Origin: Acanthornis magna
Lineage: Eukaryota; Chordata; Aves; Passeriformes; Acanthizidae
Assembly: GCA_036785705.1 (NCBI GenBank)
Contig: JAWUZG010000332.1
Location: forward strand, 3,162,001-3,226,000
Reading direction: 5' to 3'
DNA length: 64,000 nucleotides
In this document: piece by piece, positions 27,701 through 42,700 of the stretch
How positions within the stretch are numbered: the stretch's first letter is position 1
How the letters are laid out: each line of letters begins with the position of its first letter
Translations under genes and position numbers: made by a program
Notes under the pieces: generated by a model
Database searches by the model: none
The model's input: the letters and a program-made list of their open reading frames with translations, nothing else
Told to the model about the DNA's origin: nothing

Positions 27701-30700
27701 CAGTAAACAGTCTATTAACAGTACTTGATGTGTCATTTACAGATTGGAAACTCATATGGTTAGCTGAAAACTTAAAATTAGATATTAAAATTAAAAATAA
27801 ACTGAAACAGGCTTGAGAAACATTTACATTTTCGAACTTCTGTTTTGGATAAGCCACAATTCAGGTACCTTAACTGCAGCAGAGCTGAAGGTGGTACAGG
27901 TTTTCTGTCATGTTGCTTCTAAATAACAGATTTGAGATCACCTTTTTGAACATCGCTCTGAGATTTCTCCCAACATGAAATAAAACATTTCCTTTCTGCA
28001 GTGTCCTCGAACCTGAACTAGCAGTAAGAGTGGAACAGGTTAACTGTGCTCTGCACAGCTTAAATAACCTTGTTCTTTATGGAGGCTTAGGGGCAGTGAT
28101 CATTCATAGACTCGGCCAAATTTCCTGCTTCTGTTATGGAGTCACTTTACTAACTTAATTTCAGAAATCAGGCTTCTGCAGTAATTTATAAATACTGTTG
28201 GTACATGAAAGAAGTTCATAAAAGTGAATAACATTGCCCAGAGCCTGGTGCCAGCAGGGATTGACTGAACAGTTTGCTGAGAGCTGGGAGACACCAGGTT
28301 CTGTTTGCAGCTGTTTGATGCTGTGTGCAGAACACAAATCTCTCTAATGTAATGTATTTCAAAATAAGAAATCCTGCTGGCTGGTAAATGGCTGACTGAA
28401 GGAACCTATTAGCTATTGATTTCCTGGGGTTTGTGGCTTTGATATATAAATCTGCAGGAGGCACGTTGTAAGAATTCTACAGCCTATCAAGGTGCCTCCT
28501 GACTTCTGAAATGGCTCTAAGGAAACAACTCTGAGATCATTTCTTTTTACTTTTTAACTAAGGCAAAGAAAGATTTTAAGTTTGAAAAATCATTGTAGAA
28601 ATACTTACTGTCTTCTTCTTCCTGGGGAGAAAAAAAAAAAAAAAAAGTAACATATTATAACACAGTTCTTAGGATTATTTTGCAAAACAAAATTTGGACA
28701 TTGGTGAATTTTCAGTATACAAGGACTCTAATATCTACACTGTCACTTCCCTCTAAAATGTTGGGGGTTTTGTCTTCATGCAACACCAAACAAATTTTGA
28801 GGTTTTCACATTAAAGTGAATCTATAATTTACAAGCATGATGTGTGGTGGATGTCCCATAGTGGATCTTGGCCTAAAATAGTCAGAAACTCTCAGGAGAT
28901 ATAAACTTTTCTTATTCCTTTACGTAAGTGTAGGCTCTCACAGTTACCTGAAAGTGAAACTTTTAGGTCAGCTTAAGCTGAAAAAAGCCCCAGAACCCCA
29001 AATCTCCTTTAAGCAAAATCAATTCTCCCATGTCATAGAAGAAATGCTGGCCTTATTCTTCCTGTTATCCAAGATAAAGTTCTCAAGGAATAAACTGAGT
29101 TCGACACAGAACAGTTTGAAAACACCCCATGTGCTATGAAAATTCCATGAGGATTCCTTATAATTTAGAAGAAAAACAAGTTTACCTTTTCCAGAATTAT
29201 TAGTTTATAATTAGTTATTATTAGTTATTAATTTTATTGTAGTCCCTATACTTTTAAATATATGCTTTGAGACTATACTTACTTCATTTTTCTTGTGTGA
29301 TGGCCAACTTTGCCTGAAATGAAAACCAAACACTCATCATAGGTGGAATACTGCTCACTCACTTTGTGTGCATTAGGCCATATTTTCAACTAGAACAGGA
29401 ATTTGCAGTAAGTTTTAAAGACCAGTGGGTGCTGAAATATTTTTTTCCTCATAAAAATATCTAATATTCTAATTTTCAGCCATAATCTAAGCCATTATTC
29501 TAGTCCTTAGCCCATCTTGATTTTCTCAAGAAGGAAAATGTCTGATGAATTGATTGTAAGATTAGAGCTCAAAACAAATTTGTACAATGACGAAACATTA
29601 GTCTTCAAGTCTTGACCTCATTTATATGGCAACACTGCTGGAGCATATCATAAGAACATCAGGCTTTGTTTCCCTGATAAATTATCCTGGCTGATTAGCA
29701 GATCTCAATTATTTCTTATCTTGTTTTGAGTTCAGTCACTGTTCAGCCCCCAGGTTGTCTGGAAAATGCTGGAGAATGATCTAGTTCTGCTAGAAAATGG
29801 CTATTAAGGAGTTTTGCAGGCTAATAAAATCAATGGGAGGAAAGTACAGCTTTCCTTTTCTGACATGCTAAAACAATAGCAATAGAACTCATGAAAGAAT
29901 GTTCCCTAGAGGAAGAACTTGTCCTGGTGGAAAAAACATAGATCATATATATCTTTGTACAGCTTGGCAGTGAGCCATGCCCCATGTAATGGCTCTTTCA
30001 GATATGGCTGGAAAGAGGTTTTTTCTGCATTCACACCTTTCTGCAGCTTAGTGTACATCCTGTGCATATCAATAAACCAAAACTTTGACATCCACAGACC
30101 CTGCAGTACCAGTCAATTAGACCATCATGTGTTGCTTGTCCATATTTTTGTTAAATTTAATTTCTCCCTTTTTGAATTTCAATTAAATGAGCACTTACTT
30201 TCCAGGGCTTTGCTTCCTTAGAGGAGGTGGATTGCCTCTTTCATATCTGTCACTTGGTGGGACAGGAGGTTTTGGCATCATTGCTAACTGTTCCCCCAGG
30301 GATCTAAAGCAGGAGGGAGATGATGGAATAAAGGTAAAAAATGCTTATTAGAAATAACTGACTAATACTGGCAATGAGAGGAGCATTTGCAGAGGATAAA
30401 CGCTTACCTTAGCTGTGAAACCAGAGGCTGTAAAACAAGGAATAGTTAAGAGAATGTGTAAGTGCATCAAAATAGGCAAAAACTATCAATAATCACAAAA
30501 AAAAATTACCTTTTCAGGAATGCTTGGCTTCTTCCCTGAAAATAGCAAAAACTTACATTTAGAAAAAATGGAAGTTAATTAATTAAGCTTTCTATGAAAT
30601 AAATGAGTTTTGAATATAAATGGAAGTTAATCTTCCAGATTGAAGCATTCAGCCTCCTGAGATGTAAGCAAGAAAAATATTTTGGCTTTGTAAGTGATGG

Positions 30701-33700
30701 CAAAATTGCAATATTTCTTATCAAAGGCAAATTTAAAAATTTCAATGTGGCATGTGTCACAATCATATTTTCTATGGTTCAGCTTTGAACTACTGGAGAC
30801 TTTTTTGCCATTATATAACAGATAAGAGTTTAGATAATAAAATTGTAGAGTCATATCTGTAGATGCTTTGTATAATGTGGTTTTCAGGTCTGAAAGAAAT
30901 GCCATTTTTTTCTCTGCCTTATTAATTCTGAGCCTTCTTTTAAGTCTATTGCCACATTACATACAGCAGTGTGTGCAGAGTTTCGTTATCTTTGCATGCA
31001 AAAGTGATTTCCTCCTTTAACCTACTAAATATTTCCTTGTTCAATTACTTAAGTGCTACATCAAACCTTTAATTCACAGGGCTCTCATAATATCTTTCTG
31101 TTCATCTATCTGACCCAGGGTTGCTGTTTTCTAGCTAAAATTTCTCTCCCACTTTCTAAGCACTGCTCACACTATTTATTCATAAACAGATTACCTTGAT
31201 TACATTTGGCTGAGCCTTGTTCTTTCTCATTAATTATAAACAAACTGATGATTTTCAGTAATTAAAACAGCCCCGATGATATTACTATCAGCAAATACTG
31301 ACCTGATGCTGGGCTTTCTCTTTCATATGGGGGAGCAAGGCGATCCAGGGTGGGCTTTGTGCTTCTGTCTATAGAAGGAGCTGGGGCTAAACACAACAAC
31401 TGTGTAAGATAATGTGCTGGTATAGGTAAATGTAACTTTATTTTGCATAGATAAGAACTGGTGTTACTTCTTAAAATAACAAGTGAGACTTCTGTAGAGT
31501 AGTAGAAGAGAGTGGAACTCAGGAGATAGAGGCAGAAGTGAAGGCTGTGGGAAAAGCTTTACAAAGAGAACACCAGCTGTACTCACGTTTCAAAGGCTTC
31601 ATGTTCCTGTCTCTACTCAAGTCATTGTTGCTTGGTGGAGGAGGGAAAGCTGGCAGCTGGAACAAATATTTAACAAGTGGTTAAAATGTCTTCACCTTTC
31701 TGTTTCCGTTTGAGTGCATTGCCCCCACCACACACATCTGCTAAACTTTGTGTCTGGTGCAGCACAAGGAGCAAGGCTCTGCTCCCTGCAGGAAGGGCAG
31801 GAGCCACGGACACTCCTGAAGCACGACCTACATGCATTGGGGTTGTGGGATGCTGAATTACCTCTGTCTGTTTTCCCTCACAAGGGACACTCCAGGGGCA
31901 TTTCTCTTCAGGGAGGGAGTGTGTATTGTCAAAGGAAAGAACCAGGAGCTTCAACAACACTCTTGTATCTCTCTGACACTGCACCAGTCCAAAAGTGCCT
32001 CTATCCTACCCTAAGCCTTTACTCGTGGATCCATGGGTAGGTTTAGTGTGCATCTGTTCTGGCAAACACTGTACCTACAGTGCCAGCTGTCAACAGCACG
32101 AGAGCTTTCAGTTTTGAAGCATTCACAGCAGGAAAGGAAAAGGGAAAGAATCTGGGTTGTCAAGGTCCTCATTATACAGTCTCTTGCACTTTTGTGTGGT
32201 CCTAATTCAATTGGACAGCTGCTAGAAGTATAGCTTGGAAAGACTTAACTTTTTTTCATTTTACAAATATCATAAAGAAGCAGAGGGGCATCTCTTACAA
32301 ATATAAATTTATGTGGGAGACACATTCACAAGTGTATATTTCCAGCGTAACAAACAATGAAGTAATATGAAATAATTTAATATATTTCTGCCATGAAATT
32401 TAATTGTTCCTTGAACAATGGCCACCCTGTAACAGAGTTCAAATCTACTTTGATGGCTGAAATTCTTCCTCTAGATACACTAGGTGAATAAAAATGGCAT
32501 TACACTTGGACTTCTAAGATGGTATTGGTATAGGAAATAGGTGTGATATTGAGAAAGGAACATACAGTAGCACTTCTTCCCCCAAATGAGGCTGGTCCTG
32601 GGGATGGGCCAGGTCTCTGGGGCGGTACTGGAGGCTGATGTGGTGATCTGGCTGTTGAAGGTCTGTCTAGAGAAGACAAAAATCCCAAACTAAACAACTA
32701 TACAGAGTCTGGTTATTTAATACTCATTAGCTCTTTATGACAAAGAGCCTGTGCAAAAATCTGGATACTGAAGTTAATATATCACAAAGACATTGCTGTA
32801 GCATATGATTGGCAGTTGCTTTATGATCAGTGTGTTGTGCTGGGAGTTCCAGGCTCGTCTGTCCCTGTGGGGTGACTCCCCTGCCAGTCAGTCTGTTGGC
32901 CCACAGTGTTTATTTTCATTGCCTGCAGCACAGTGTGTGAAACACCAGCCATTCTGAATGGCAGGTTTGTGCTCCTGTACTGCACTCCACAGCTCCGGGC
33001 TGCTGAGGAATCAGATGTAAAACAAAAATGACAGGCAGAGAAAGCTGATCATTCTTTTCCCAACTTTCACTGGAGGTTTATTTTCTTGCCACTGTTGAGA
33101 CAACTTGCTCTGTCCAAGGCTGCACTGTTAAAGCTACTACAGCATGTACATGTGTGTAGCTTTATACAAATTTGAATCAAAGACTAAATAATGCTCACAA
33201 ATAATCATACAAACCTAACCTTTATTCCAACAGAGCTTGTGCAAAGTACAAAATGTAACTTTAAAAGTTACAAACCAAAGTCTGCATCACTAAATCTCAT
33301 TCATGAACTACACTGTTAGCGTCAAGGAAAAACCATCTATATTCCATCACCAGCCACCTAAAATGTGGCTGATAACATGTGAAAATACAATTTACAAATT
33401 ATTAATAGCACTTAATTTTTAGGAATTACCTATATAATCTGTGCTGCTGGGAAGTGACTTGGCAGGAAATATGACATTGTGATGCGCTTCATCATTATTG
33501 GATGGAGGTGGCTCATAACCATCACTGTCATGTTCTGCTTCCTCAGGGTCCTCTGTTGGTGATTCATAGTCAGCCTCATCTTCCTTCTCCTGGTCTTCAT
33601 CAGGGCTTTCATAGTCATCATCATCATCCTGGCAAATAAGCATAAAAAGTGTGTGCTGTAACAGAACACTAAACCCTTCGGAGCAGTTTCCTTGTGGCCT

Positions 33701-36700
33701 TTCATTGGAGTATTTCTCACTCTGGAAGATACCAAGTTTCTACAACCAGTTTGAGTGAAAAAATCTGCTGAAATAATATAGGGGAAGGAGGCAACACTCC
33801 ACTAGGGCACGGAGCACTCAACAGCTTAAGAAAGGAAACAAGTATCATTTTATAGCAGTAAGCGCAGTGGGAGGTCAAGATAAAGGTGAACCTTGACTGA
33901 AATGAAGGGTTCTAGGGAACAGACAAGGCACCAGCAATAATCCAGTGTTCCTAGGTGCACATTGGAGCAGCGGTTGGTGCTGCTGGCATTCATTCTTGCT
34001 TTTTAGCATGTCCTCCATAGCCTGGAACCCAGCTTTTAAAAATTATTCATAAAAACTGAGCTCTTTGATTTGGATCTTGGTGTCCTCCTGACCCAAACCA
34101 GCCTCACAGAACTGCAGGACCTCACAAGGTCACAGTGTCACTATGGTCATTGCACACATCTGTGCAATCTGCCAAGGCTAGAGAGAAAGGACACTCCGTT
34201 TGTCACTGGTACCACAGCTGGAATTTCCAGAGCCCTCAGTGCTGGCACTGAGCCCACGTGCTCTGTAGGTGGTTACTTTTATCTCTTGTGCTCCCAGAAT
34301 AGCAGCAAACCTCCGGTGAATTTAGTAACAAGTGTCTTCTAAAAATGCCTCTCCCTTTTATATCTGAAGAAAAACCATTAGCAGTGGTCAACCTCAGAGC
34401 TCTTCCTAAACCCAGGCCGTGCGTCAGCAGCGAGGTGTGTGTGCTTCATCGAATGACCTTTGTCAAGGCATTAGCTATGCCAAAAGGCAAAAGGAACCTC
34501 TGTAGTCTAAATAGCTTTTTTAAAAAACTACTGTTCAACAAATCAGCTCTAGAGAATAAAATAGCAAGAATCTGCCATTGAGTGACACAGCAACCTTTCA
34601 TCTTCTGGACACCTCTTTTAAGAGCCTGAAATAGGCAAATAAAATTCAGCTGTGGTTCTATGGGGACCTGGTCGTGGGCTGGGAACTTCTACTTGAGCCA
34701 GTGGCATAGGAAGGCCATTCTGAAGCTCTGCCTTGCATTTCTGAGGGAGACTCTGTTCTCAGCGAGGAGATTTGTGTGCAGCCACTGCGGTCATTCCTGC
34801 TCTGCTTTTCCCCCCCAGCACCCCTGCGCTGCTCCCCCAGCAGCCAGAGCAGACAGTGTCCTGAGCTGGGGGTTCTCAACCCAAATACTCACAAACGAGG
34901 ACCAGCCGCCGTCATCCTGAGCGTAGCCTGTGTGAAGAAGCACAGCGACACATTGCTGAGCGTCAGTCAAAGGTGTAACAACTTGACAAAAGAACCCAAC
35001 AAATGCCAGGTGAGCTCTGCCCCTCAGTCCTGTGCCACAGGAACAATCTGTTCGCTCAAAGGCAGTCACGGAGGGCACTGTGAGTGACATCCTGATGCAA
35101 AACCAAGATAAAGCTGCCCTGGTACGACATGAGCTGGGTGCTGGCACTTCAGGTTTGTCCCACCTCCAGTTTTAAATACAATTTGAAACAAAATGTTTTC
35201 AGAATCAGCCCAGACTTCTTATCTCTTTGTTTAAGATTATTTTGGCTTTCACAATAGAAGGGGTTTTTTTTAATTTCAGCTTCCCTCTCTAATACAGTGC
35301 TGCTAGGAGGAAGTGCAGGGGGCAGAGACGCTGGAACAGAAATATATAAGCACTGATAGAATGTATTGGGTTAAAGAAAGACATTTTGAGAATTCTCATG
35401 TAAAAGTCTCTGCTCTTGCCTTCCTTCACCATCTTTTCTCTTTAAAAACACATTTTCTTATTTATTGTTCTGCATCTACTCTTTTCTTTTTTGAAACTTC
35501 TTTATACTCTCATATTTCCATTTATTGCTTTGGATTTGGTTCCTAACCCCACTCCCCTCAGTTGACTCTGCCCTGCAAGTATTAATTTAACATTTAAATA
35601 TTTTTAAATACTTTTTGTTGTTAGATCTATCTGCCAGTATACACTTACCTGGGTTTTCAGGAGATTTTTGTGATTGGGCCCTGCAACAAAGATACAAAAA
35701 CTAAATTCCTTCTATTAAATGTTCAGTGCTTCCATTGCAAATAAAGGCAAGGGTTAACTGTTACAGTAGAACGAAGTTTACACAGATGAGTTTAACTTTA
35801 CCCAAAATGCCAAAAACACATTAGTTGTTATTTTACATAGAGGATCCTAATATAATCTGAAATGTTTCAAAAAGAACTGAAGTCAGAGAAGTCAAATGCT
35901 TTGAAGCAAGGGGACTCAATAAATATATTTACCAGTCCTGAAAACAGAAACTTCCTTTACTAATTCAGATCAAGCTGTTCAAAGTCAAGTTCATAAATAC
36001 TTATAAGGTTAAAAAATGGTTTTATGGATTTCAATTCGAGTTTTGGATTCTGGTTAATGGAAAGGTGTAGAATCATGTTATCAGATGATACAAAACCATG
36101 TTCTGTAAACTGGACTTGGTTTTCATTGTATAGGAACATAAATTGTTCTTTTCTCATACAAAGCTCTTGCAATTTTTGCTCTTTTTCTATTATAGATATT
36201 ATATTCAATGACAAATCATTAAGAATTTAAACGTGTGATTATGTATAGATCTGTAGAATGCATTAATAATTCTTTATTAATAATATATGCCTAGACTTCA
36301 TAGGCTTCATAGCCTTCCTAAAGACTGATGTTCTCAGGCGGAAAATTGCATGAAACATGCAAATGTTACTTGGTTCTGGACATGGCAGAAGTATCTGCAG
36401 TGTTCATGGGCTTTGCTATTTGTATCAGATGCCATTAATGAAACAGAACTTTATTTTATAGAATTTCCAGGCTGTACTTCTTATCCAGACATCACTGATC
36501 AAATGAAAAACAGGCCAGAAAAGATCTATCTGAAAGCTTTGAAAAAGAAAGCTGAATTGTTTTACTCACCATTTTGGAAGGAAAGAGAGCCTCCCTTCAT
36601 TTTTGTTTATTTCTTGGCTTAATTTACTTACAATTCTATTGAAAAGAAAAACAAAAACAGTTTAAAAAAACCCTTAAAAATTGTTGTTTGTCAAAGCAGA

Positions 36701-36755
36701 TAAATTGTTTTCTTAGCTGTTAATCCCTCAGTATTTGCTTAATTTAATCTGGTAG

Positions 36756-36791
<36 letters not shown>

Positions 36792-39700
36792 TACCATGTG
36801 ATAAGAACACTGAATTTGCCATCATATTGCTATGTTGCACTACACGCATCCGATTCCAAACTAGATTTTTTTACCTAGGTAAAACCCCATGTTGTTGGAT
36901 CATGTGTAAAAATAAACATTAAGCCCAGCAAGCTTTAGAACCTTTGGGTGTTGTAGCCATTACACTGCTTCAAATAATGGCCATGGCATTTGTATGATTT
37001 TGCATGGCAAAAGCAAATAATACTTCAGGAAACAGAATTTATGTTTGCAAAAGCAGGGATTAAATGTTCCCTGAGTCTCTTCTCTGTTCTTTCTGTGTTC
37101 CTTCCTCTGCAACAAAGCCATACCTCATCCCAAATGCCTCCAGCAAAGGGGGAAAGGCTGATCTCGTTCTGTGTTTTAAATCACTTGCAGGGCATGGCAG
37201 AAATATTCAGAGAATATACAAAGGCTATAATTTTATGCCATTTTACTTCCAGCTTATATTACTTAGGTCTATCAGAGACAGTAATTGTGGAAATATAAGT
37301 ATTAAGAAAAAGAAATCAGGAATTTAATGTATCTGTTTCTCTCAGATTCTAAATTCTGTAAAATCTTAACTTTATTGTTGGTTACTGTAGAATTCTTCCC
37401 CACACAGATTGAGTCAATCAAATTTGATATCAATATTGGAAAATATTTGTTTTTGGCCATGCAGTCACCACTCTGTTTTTGTTTTCCTTCTCCTTTCATG
37501 TCTTTTTCTGCTACTCAGCAATAACAATCCCCTAGTTATTTCCAAATGACCCAACTAGTGCATCTTTCATGTCTAACTGCACTTCTGAGCTGGGACAGGA
37601 GGAAGACAGGTTTTCAAGCAATCTAATATTAAAAACAAGCCAACAAAATGAAGTTATTTCAGATCAGGGTGATAGTGCTGCCTGAAAAGGATGAAGATGA
37701 ATGGTGTGAAGTTAAGGATATGCACTCAAGGATCCAAGTGTGAAAGGAGAAATACAGAGAAAGAATATTGTTTAGATTTTCTTTTTTAAGAACAAGAAAA
37801 TTTTGCAATTTTCTGTTTTGAAGCCAATATTGCCACACTTGCCCCTTTTTGAAATAAGCACATGCACAAGTGTTAACAATTTCAGAAGGATTACATTAAC
37901 AATTTCAGAAGGATTACAGCTGTCTAAATCTGACATTGTCACTCAAGCAAGTTGGATAAAGCAAGAGAAATGCCAAGTCAGAGGCATAGGATTCCCCTTG
38001 CTCTTCTTTCCCATGGAACCAACACCATTCTGCACAAGAAATTTTCTTTTGCTGCCAGGGATAAGGAAGTTGCTGTGTGAATAATCAGTTCCATGTGAGA
38101 CACCAGGAAATGTCGTGGGGTGAGCAGTGCCCGGCACACATCGGTGCTTTGGTGAAGTGGATTTTGGAATTTGTCTGTGGCTTATTCCCTGTTGTAGAAG
38201 AGGTAGAGGATCTTTCAGAATGTCTTGGATTTTTTCAGCTAAAGAAGTAAAATTAATTTCACTGGGTTTGGAGCTAATAATTCTTTTAGTTCAGACTTCC
38301 CTGACTATGAATGAGACCTGAGTGCTTGGAAACTTTCTGGACTAAACCTGCTATGAGGATTTACACCAACTGGTTTTTGAGGAAAAACTGACAGGAAAAA
38401 AGTTGATCATCTTATCTTGCTGCCAAAAAATTAATCACTTGATGCTTATAATACAGTGCCTAATCTTTACTTCTAGTTTATTTGAAACACTTCAAACCAA
38501 TGGCTCAGAGTATTTATTAGAAGAAAGTAAATTTTAGGAGGGTCAAGCTTTACAAGCAACGTTCTTAGGGAAGGTCGGTGCACTGAGCAGCCAAGCCTGT
38601 CACCCAGTGAGGAAGGAAGTACCAAAACCACACTGTTCTCTGAGCTGTGGGAGTGGATGATAGGAGAGGATAAGGCAACAGCACTTGCAGAAAATGTTAC
38701 TCAGACTTCTCTTTCTCTTTCTACCTCCTCCACCAGTTGCTAAACTTTAAACTGGCAGGAAGTTGAAATTTTAAAAAACCCACACAACCAGCCCCCAAAG
38801 CGGGACTCCAAAACTGGCTCTTGATCACTTAACTGCAGATACTGTTGACATGAGTAGAATCCACTCTACATGTATTGGGATAAAGATGGGTAAGAAAAAT
38901 GGAGTGCAAATTCCTCTAGGGCCAGGAGGCTGCAAATTGAGCACTGTCAAAAGCATAGTTGGTGATAAAGTCTTTGGTTTGGCCTTTGAGAGGACTCTGC
39001 TGGGCAGATGCAATGTTTTTATACTGAATTCAAAACTGACTGAATACCATTTATGTTCCAAACCTTGCAACACCGTTTAGATCCCAGCTGAGAGCATGTG
39101 TACACACACTGACATCTGCCCAAGGCTCACCTTTTTAACAGAGAAAGTACAGTTTTCTCAAATGTTATGTTTGCACTTTTACTCTTCTGAAAGTAGAACA
39201 ACTTTCAGACTGTGCAATGTCTGCAGGCTCTGGCTGTGTGGCTGACTGAGCTGGCAGATGGAGTGAGTGCAATTATCAGCTTTCTGTCACTGGAAATTTC
39301 CACCAGTGCTATGGGATACACCTTGGGGCACTGTGGGATATGCCCTAAGCTTTCTGAGCAAGGCTGGAAATTTTAAATCTCAGGTTTGCCAGGAACCTGC
39401 CACTGAGAATAGCCAGAAGGATCAACAGCCTACTGAAAACTTGGAAACCTTTTCTCTGAAGATAGTAAACAATAGGAGCGAGAAAGACTAATTTCAGTGT
39501 TTATGCCATGGTTTAGGAATCAGTCAATCACCAGCATTATTTTTAATGAAATCTTTGCTTTTTCTTGTTTATGAATTCTGACCACAGTAAGGAAGGCACA
39601 TTCTGTTGAATGTGCTTTAAAATATTTTGCAAGACTCAAATTTGTTCTCCACAAGTGTAAAACTTTAAAACTTTCTTTGACTGCCAGTAGTGCTAATGAG

Positions 39701-42700
39701 CAATAGGAAAACTCTGTCTCTTAAGCTGTATATTGGCCACTTGCTTCATTAGATTTATTATCAAAATGTTAGTAACACCCTCATGATTAGGTCTGAGTTT
39801 CATTTAGCACTTAGGACAGATGGTCAGTGTCTGCTCTGTGTAAAACATGCCACCTCCTTTCCCAGTTTCACCAGTGTATCTCTTTCAGGACACAGTGTGT
39901 TGTTTGTGAGGATTCAGGTGTGTACCTAAACACAGTGATATTAATATTAACTTTTTTAGCAAAGTTTTCTGGAAAAAGTTCAGCCCTTTCAGTGGAGAGT
40001 GCTAAAGATTTTAAGAATTATTTTAATTTTCAAAATAGTGTTTAAATATTTTTTATTATTATTTTTTAAAAGACACCAAAAGTTCTATGAAGGCGTGCAC
40101 CTGTAATAGGGCTGGTAGAGATTAATTCTCAAAATAATAATTCTATTAGTAATAACAGAAGGTTGTGGAGTTTTATAATTAGATTCAGGAAATGACCTGT
40201 CATACCTTGTAATGACAACTGTGACCTACTTTGACTCTTGAGAAGTCACAGAATCATGCCCAAATAATGACACAGTTATGTTCAAAACCTGAGCAGTAGG
40301 TTTGCTCAGAGGAACATGTTTAGCAAAGCCCCACACCCAGCTCAGGAGGTGATTCCAAGCACTGGGTCCATGTAGGTCAGAATATTCCTGCTAAAGTTCC
40401 TGGGAAACAATCCCTCTTGCATATGTATCTTTTATTCATTTCATCACTAGCCAACGCTGTAAGTGTAGCACTTTCTATTTAAATTAAACTTTCTCGCAGA
40501 GCGCCTCAGATTTTAGCGCTGCTATTGAATATCAGGCAGTGTAACTACAATATGCTAATGTGTCTTTCAGCTTGTAGACAAGCTCTTCCTACCGGCTGAG
40601 GTTTGCATTATGATACAAAAGAAAAGTGTGAATGCGCTCTAGTAGAAGTCAACAGCCAGCACTTTGTGTTTCGATGAGAGTGTGGAGATTCTAAAGTAAT
40701 GAAATTAATGTTTAAAAAACCAGCAGATTCTTCTACCCATTAATTCTATCCAGGAGGGCTGGTTTGGGGGTTGCTGGATTTCTGGTTTATTGTTGCTGGT
40801 TTTTGTGGGGGTGTTTTGGTTGGTTGGTTGGTTGGTTGGTTGGTTGGTTTTAGTGCGAATCAGTTCTCTTCCCTATTAAAGCTCTAAATTCTTGTTCTAA
40901 ACAGTGGCATCACATGGAGGACCTTTCTGCATTTATAATCACCATAATCCAGGGAATATTTTCTTGTTTGTAAATGTGGAAAAGTCTGAGAACAGAGGCC
41001 TTAGTTCCAAAGCTTTCATTCAGATTTAAATATCTACTTATATATTCAGTGCCTCAAGTTGTGCACCATGCTTCTCTCTGCTTTTAAAGCTCCTGATTTC
41101 AAATTCTCTTCTGGTTGAGAAACCCAAAAGATCTGAGTGGAAAAGGCTGTTCTGTTTCTGCCGGAGTGTAACAAGTGAGAAACCCAAAAGACCTGGCTAA
41201 AGAAGGCTGTTCACTTTTTCTTGGGGGTCACAAGTTAAGTGGACTGTGAAAATCAAATTCCGAGGTATCAAAATGAGGAGATGGAAGCAACTCCACATGC
41301 TTAGATTTCATTTTAACTATTCACCTATGGCATTAATATCTCTTGTATGTCTGTGTTTATTAGACCACCCAAACTGACTACTTTTGTCTCACAAATTTGA
41401 AAGGAAATCACCAAAAGTTCTCAGAATGATAAGCTCAGACAATGAGAACACAATGTAATTTTGCCAAAGGACTGTTAAGGTGGGACAAATTGTCAGAGAA
41501 TTACAAGTCCTACAGTATCGTAAGATTAGTCTGTCACAGACAATCTGGTCTCAGTATCAGTAACATTGTTAAATATTTCTTTTAACTGGCAGTGAGTTCA
41601 GAAATTCTGAGACACCAGAGCATCTTTTTTAAATAATATCTGGACCTCCTTACTAACATATCGTACACCACCATCCCCTATTATTGGGATATTTATTGTG
41701 TGAAAATATAGATGCGATTTTAGGAAATATGTCATGGCTTTCTAATTCAAGTCCTTCATATCTGATCTGAACAAGGGTGTCCTGCTGGGCTCAGCTCACC
41801 CAAGAGCACAAAACTTTTCAATATTCTTAGCTTGCCCAAAAACCTTAAACCAGGTCTGATGCATCAGAAAAGGCAAAGCAAATTGTATCTTCTGTAGCAA
41901 AATCAAGATATGCACGGAGGGAGGGAGTCTGGAACTGGGAAATGAGCAACAAAGAAACAGCCCTGCTGGAACAGCTTAAATTCCCTTTTTTTCCCCCTCC
42001 TTTGTTTGGAAGACCATGAGGAGCTCCATTGGTCTCATGGTTAGGAACCTTCTAACCTTCAGTTTAAACATGTAGCAGAGAACTCATAGCAAAATTAAAT
42101 TGTTCATTTTTCACCATGAAATATTAGAAGAAGCCAATTTCTCTTACTCAGTATGGACTTAATGAGATTAATGTTCTTCATTTAGTAACCTCTATGAAAT
42201 TATCGAAGCTGTTCAGATGAATTGGAAATTTTTTTGAGACGTAATCCACAGGAGCTGAGGAGCTATTGAACTGAATCACAAGTTCCAGGCTGATTTATCT
42301 TGAATGCCCACCTAAAGCAAAAGCACGATGAAAATCATTTCAAATCCTCAGCTGTTGTGGACATAACTGACTTTTTTTTTCCTTTAAGAAAAGTCAACAG
42401 TTAAGCAGTGAACAGTTAAGTCAAACTTCAAAGGTAATACTTGTAAGAAAGTTTAACCTTTGTGTAGCTGCTGTCAGTCAAAGAATTCATGCACGAGTTC
42501 TTTCGAACCTCCCCCAAACAATCTTCTTGTATTGTATCATTTTGCTTGAGCAGTCATGACAACACCCATTTTATTTTGGAATATTCTTCTTTTTCTCTCA
42601 GTACGCTCCAATAAACAGGTCTCTAACCAATCACTTGCAAATCATTTGCCTGATATTTCCTATGAGATTTCACTGCAAAACAGCTGAAATAATTTTAAAT

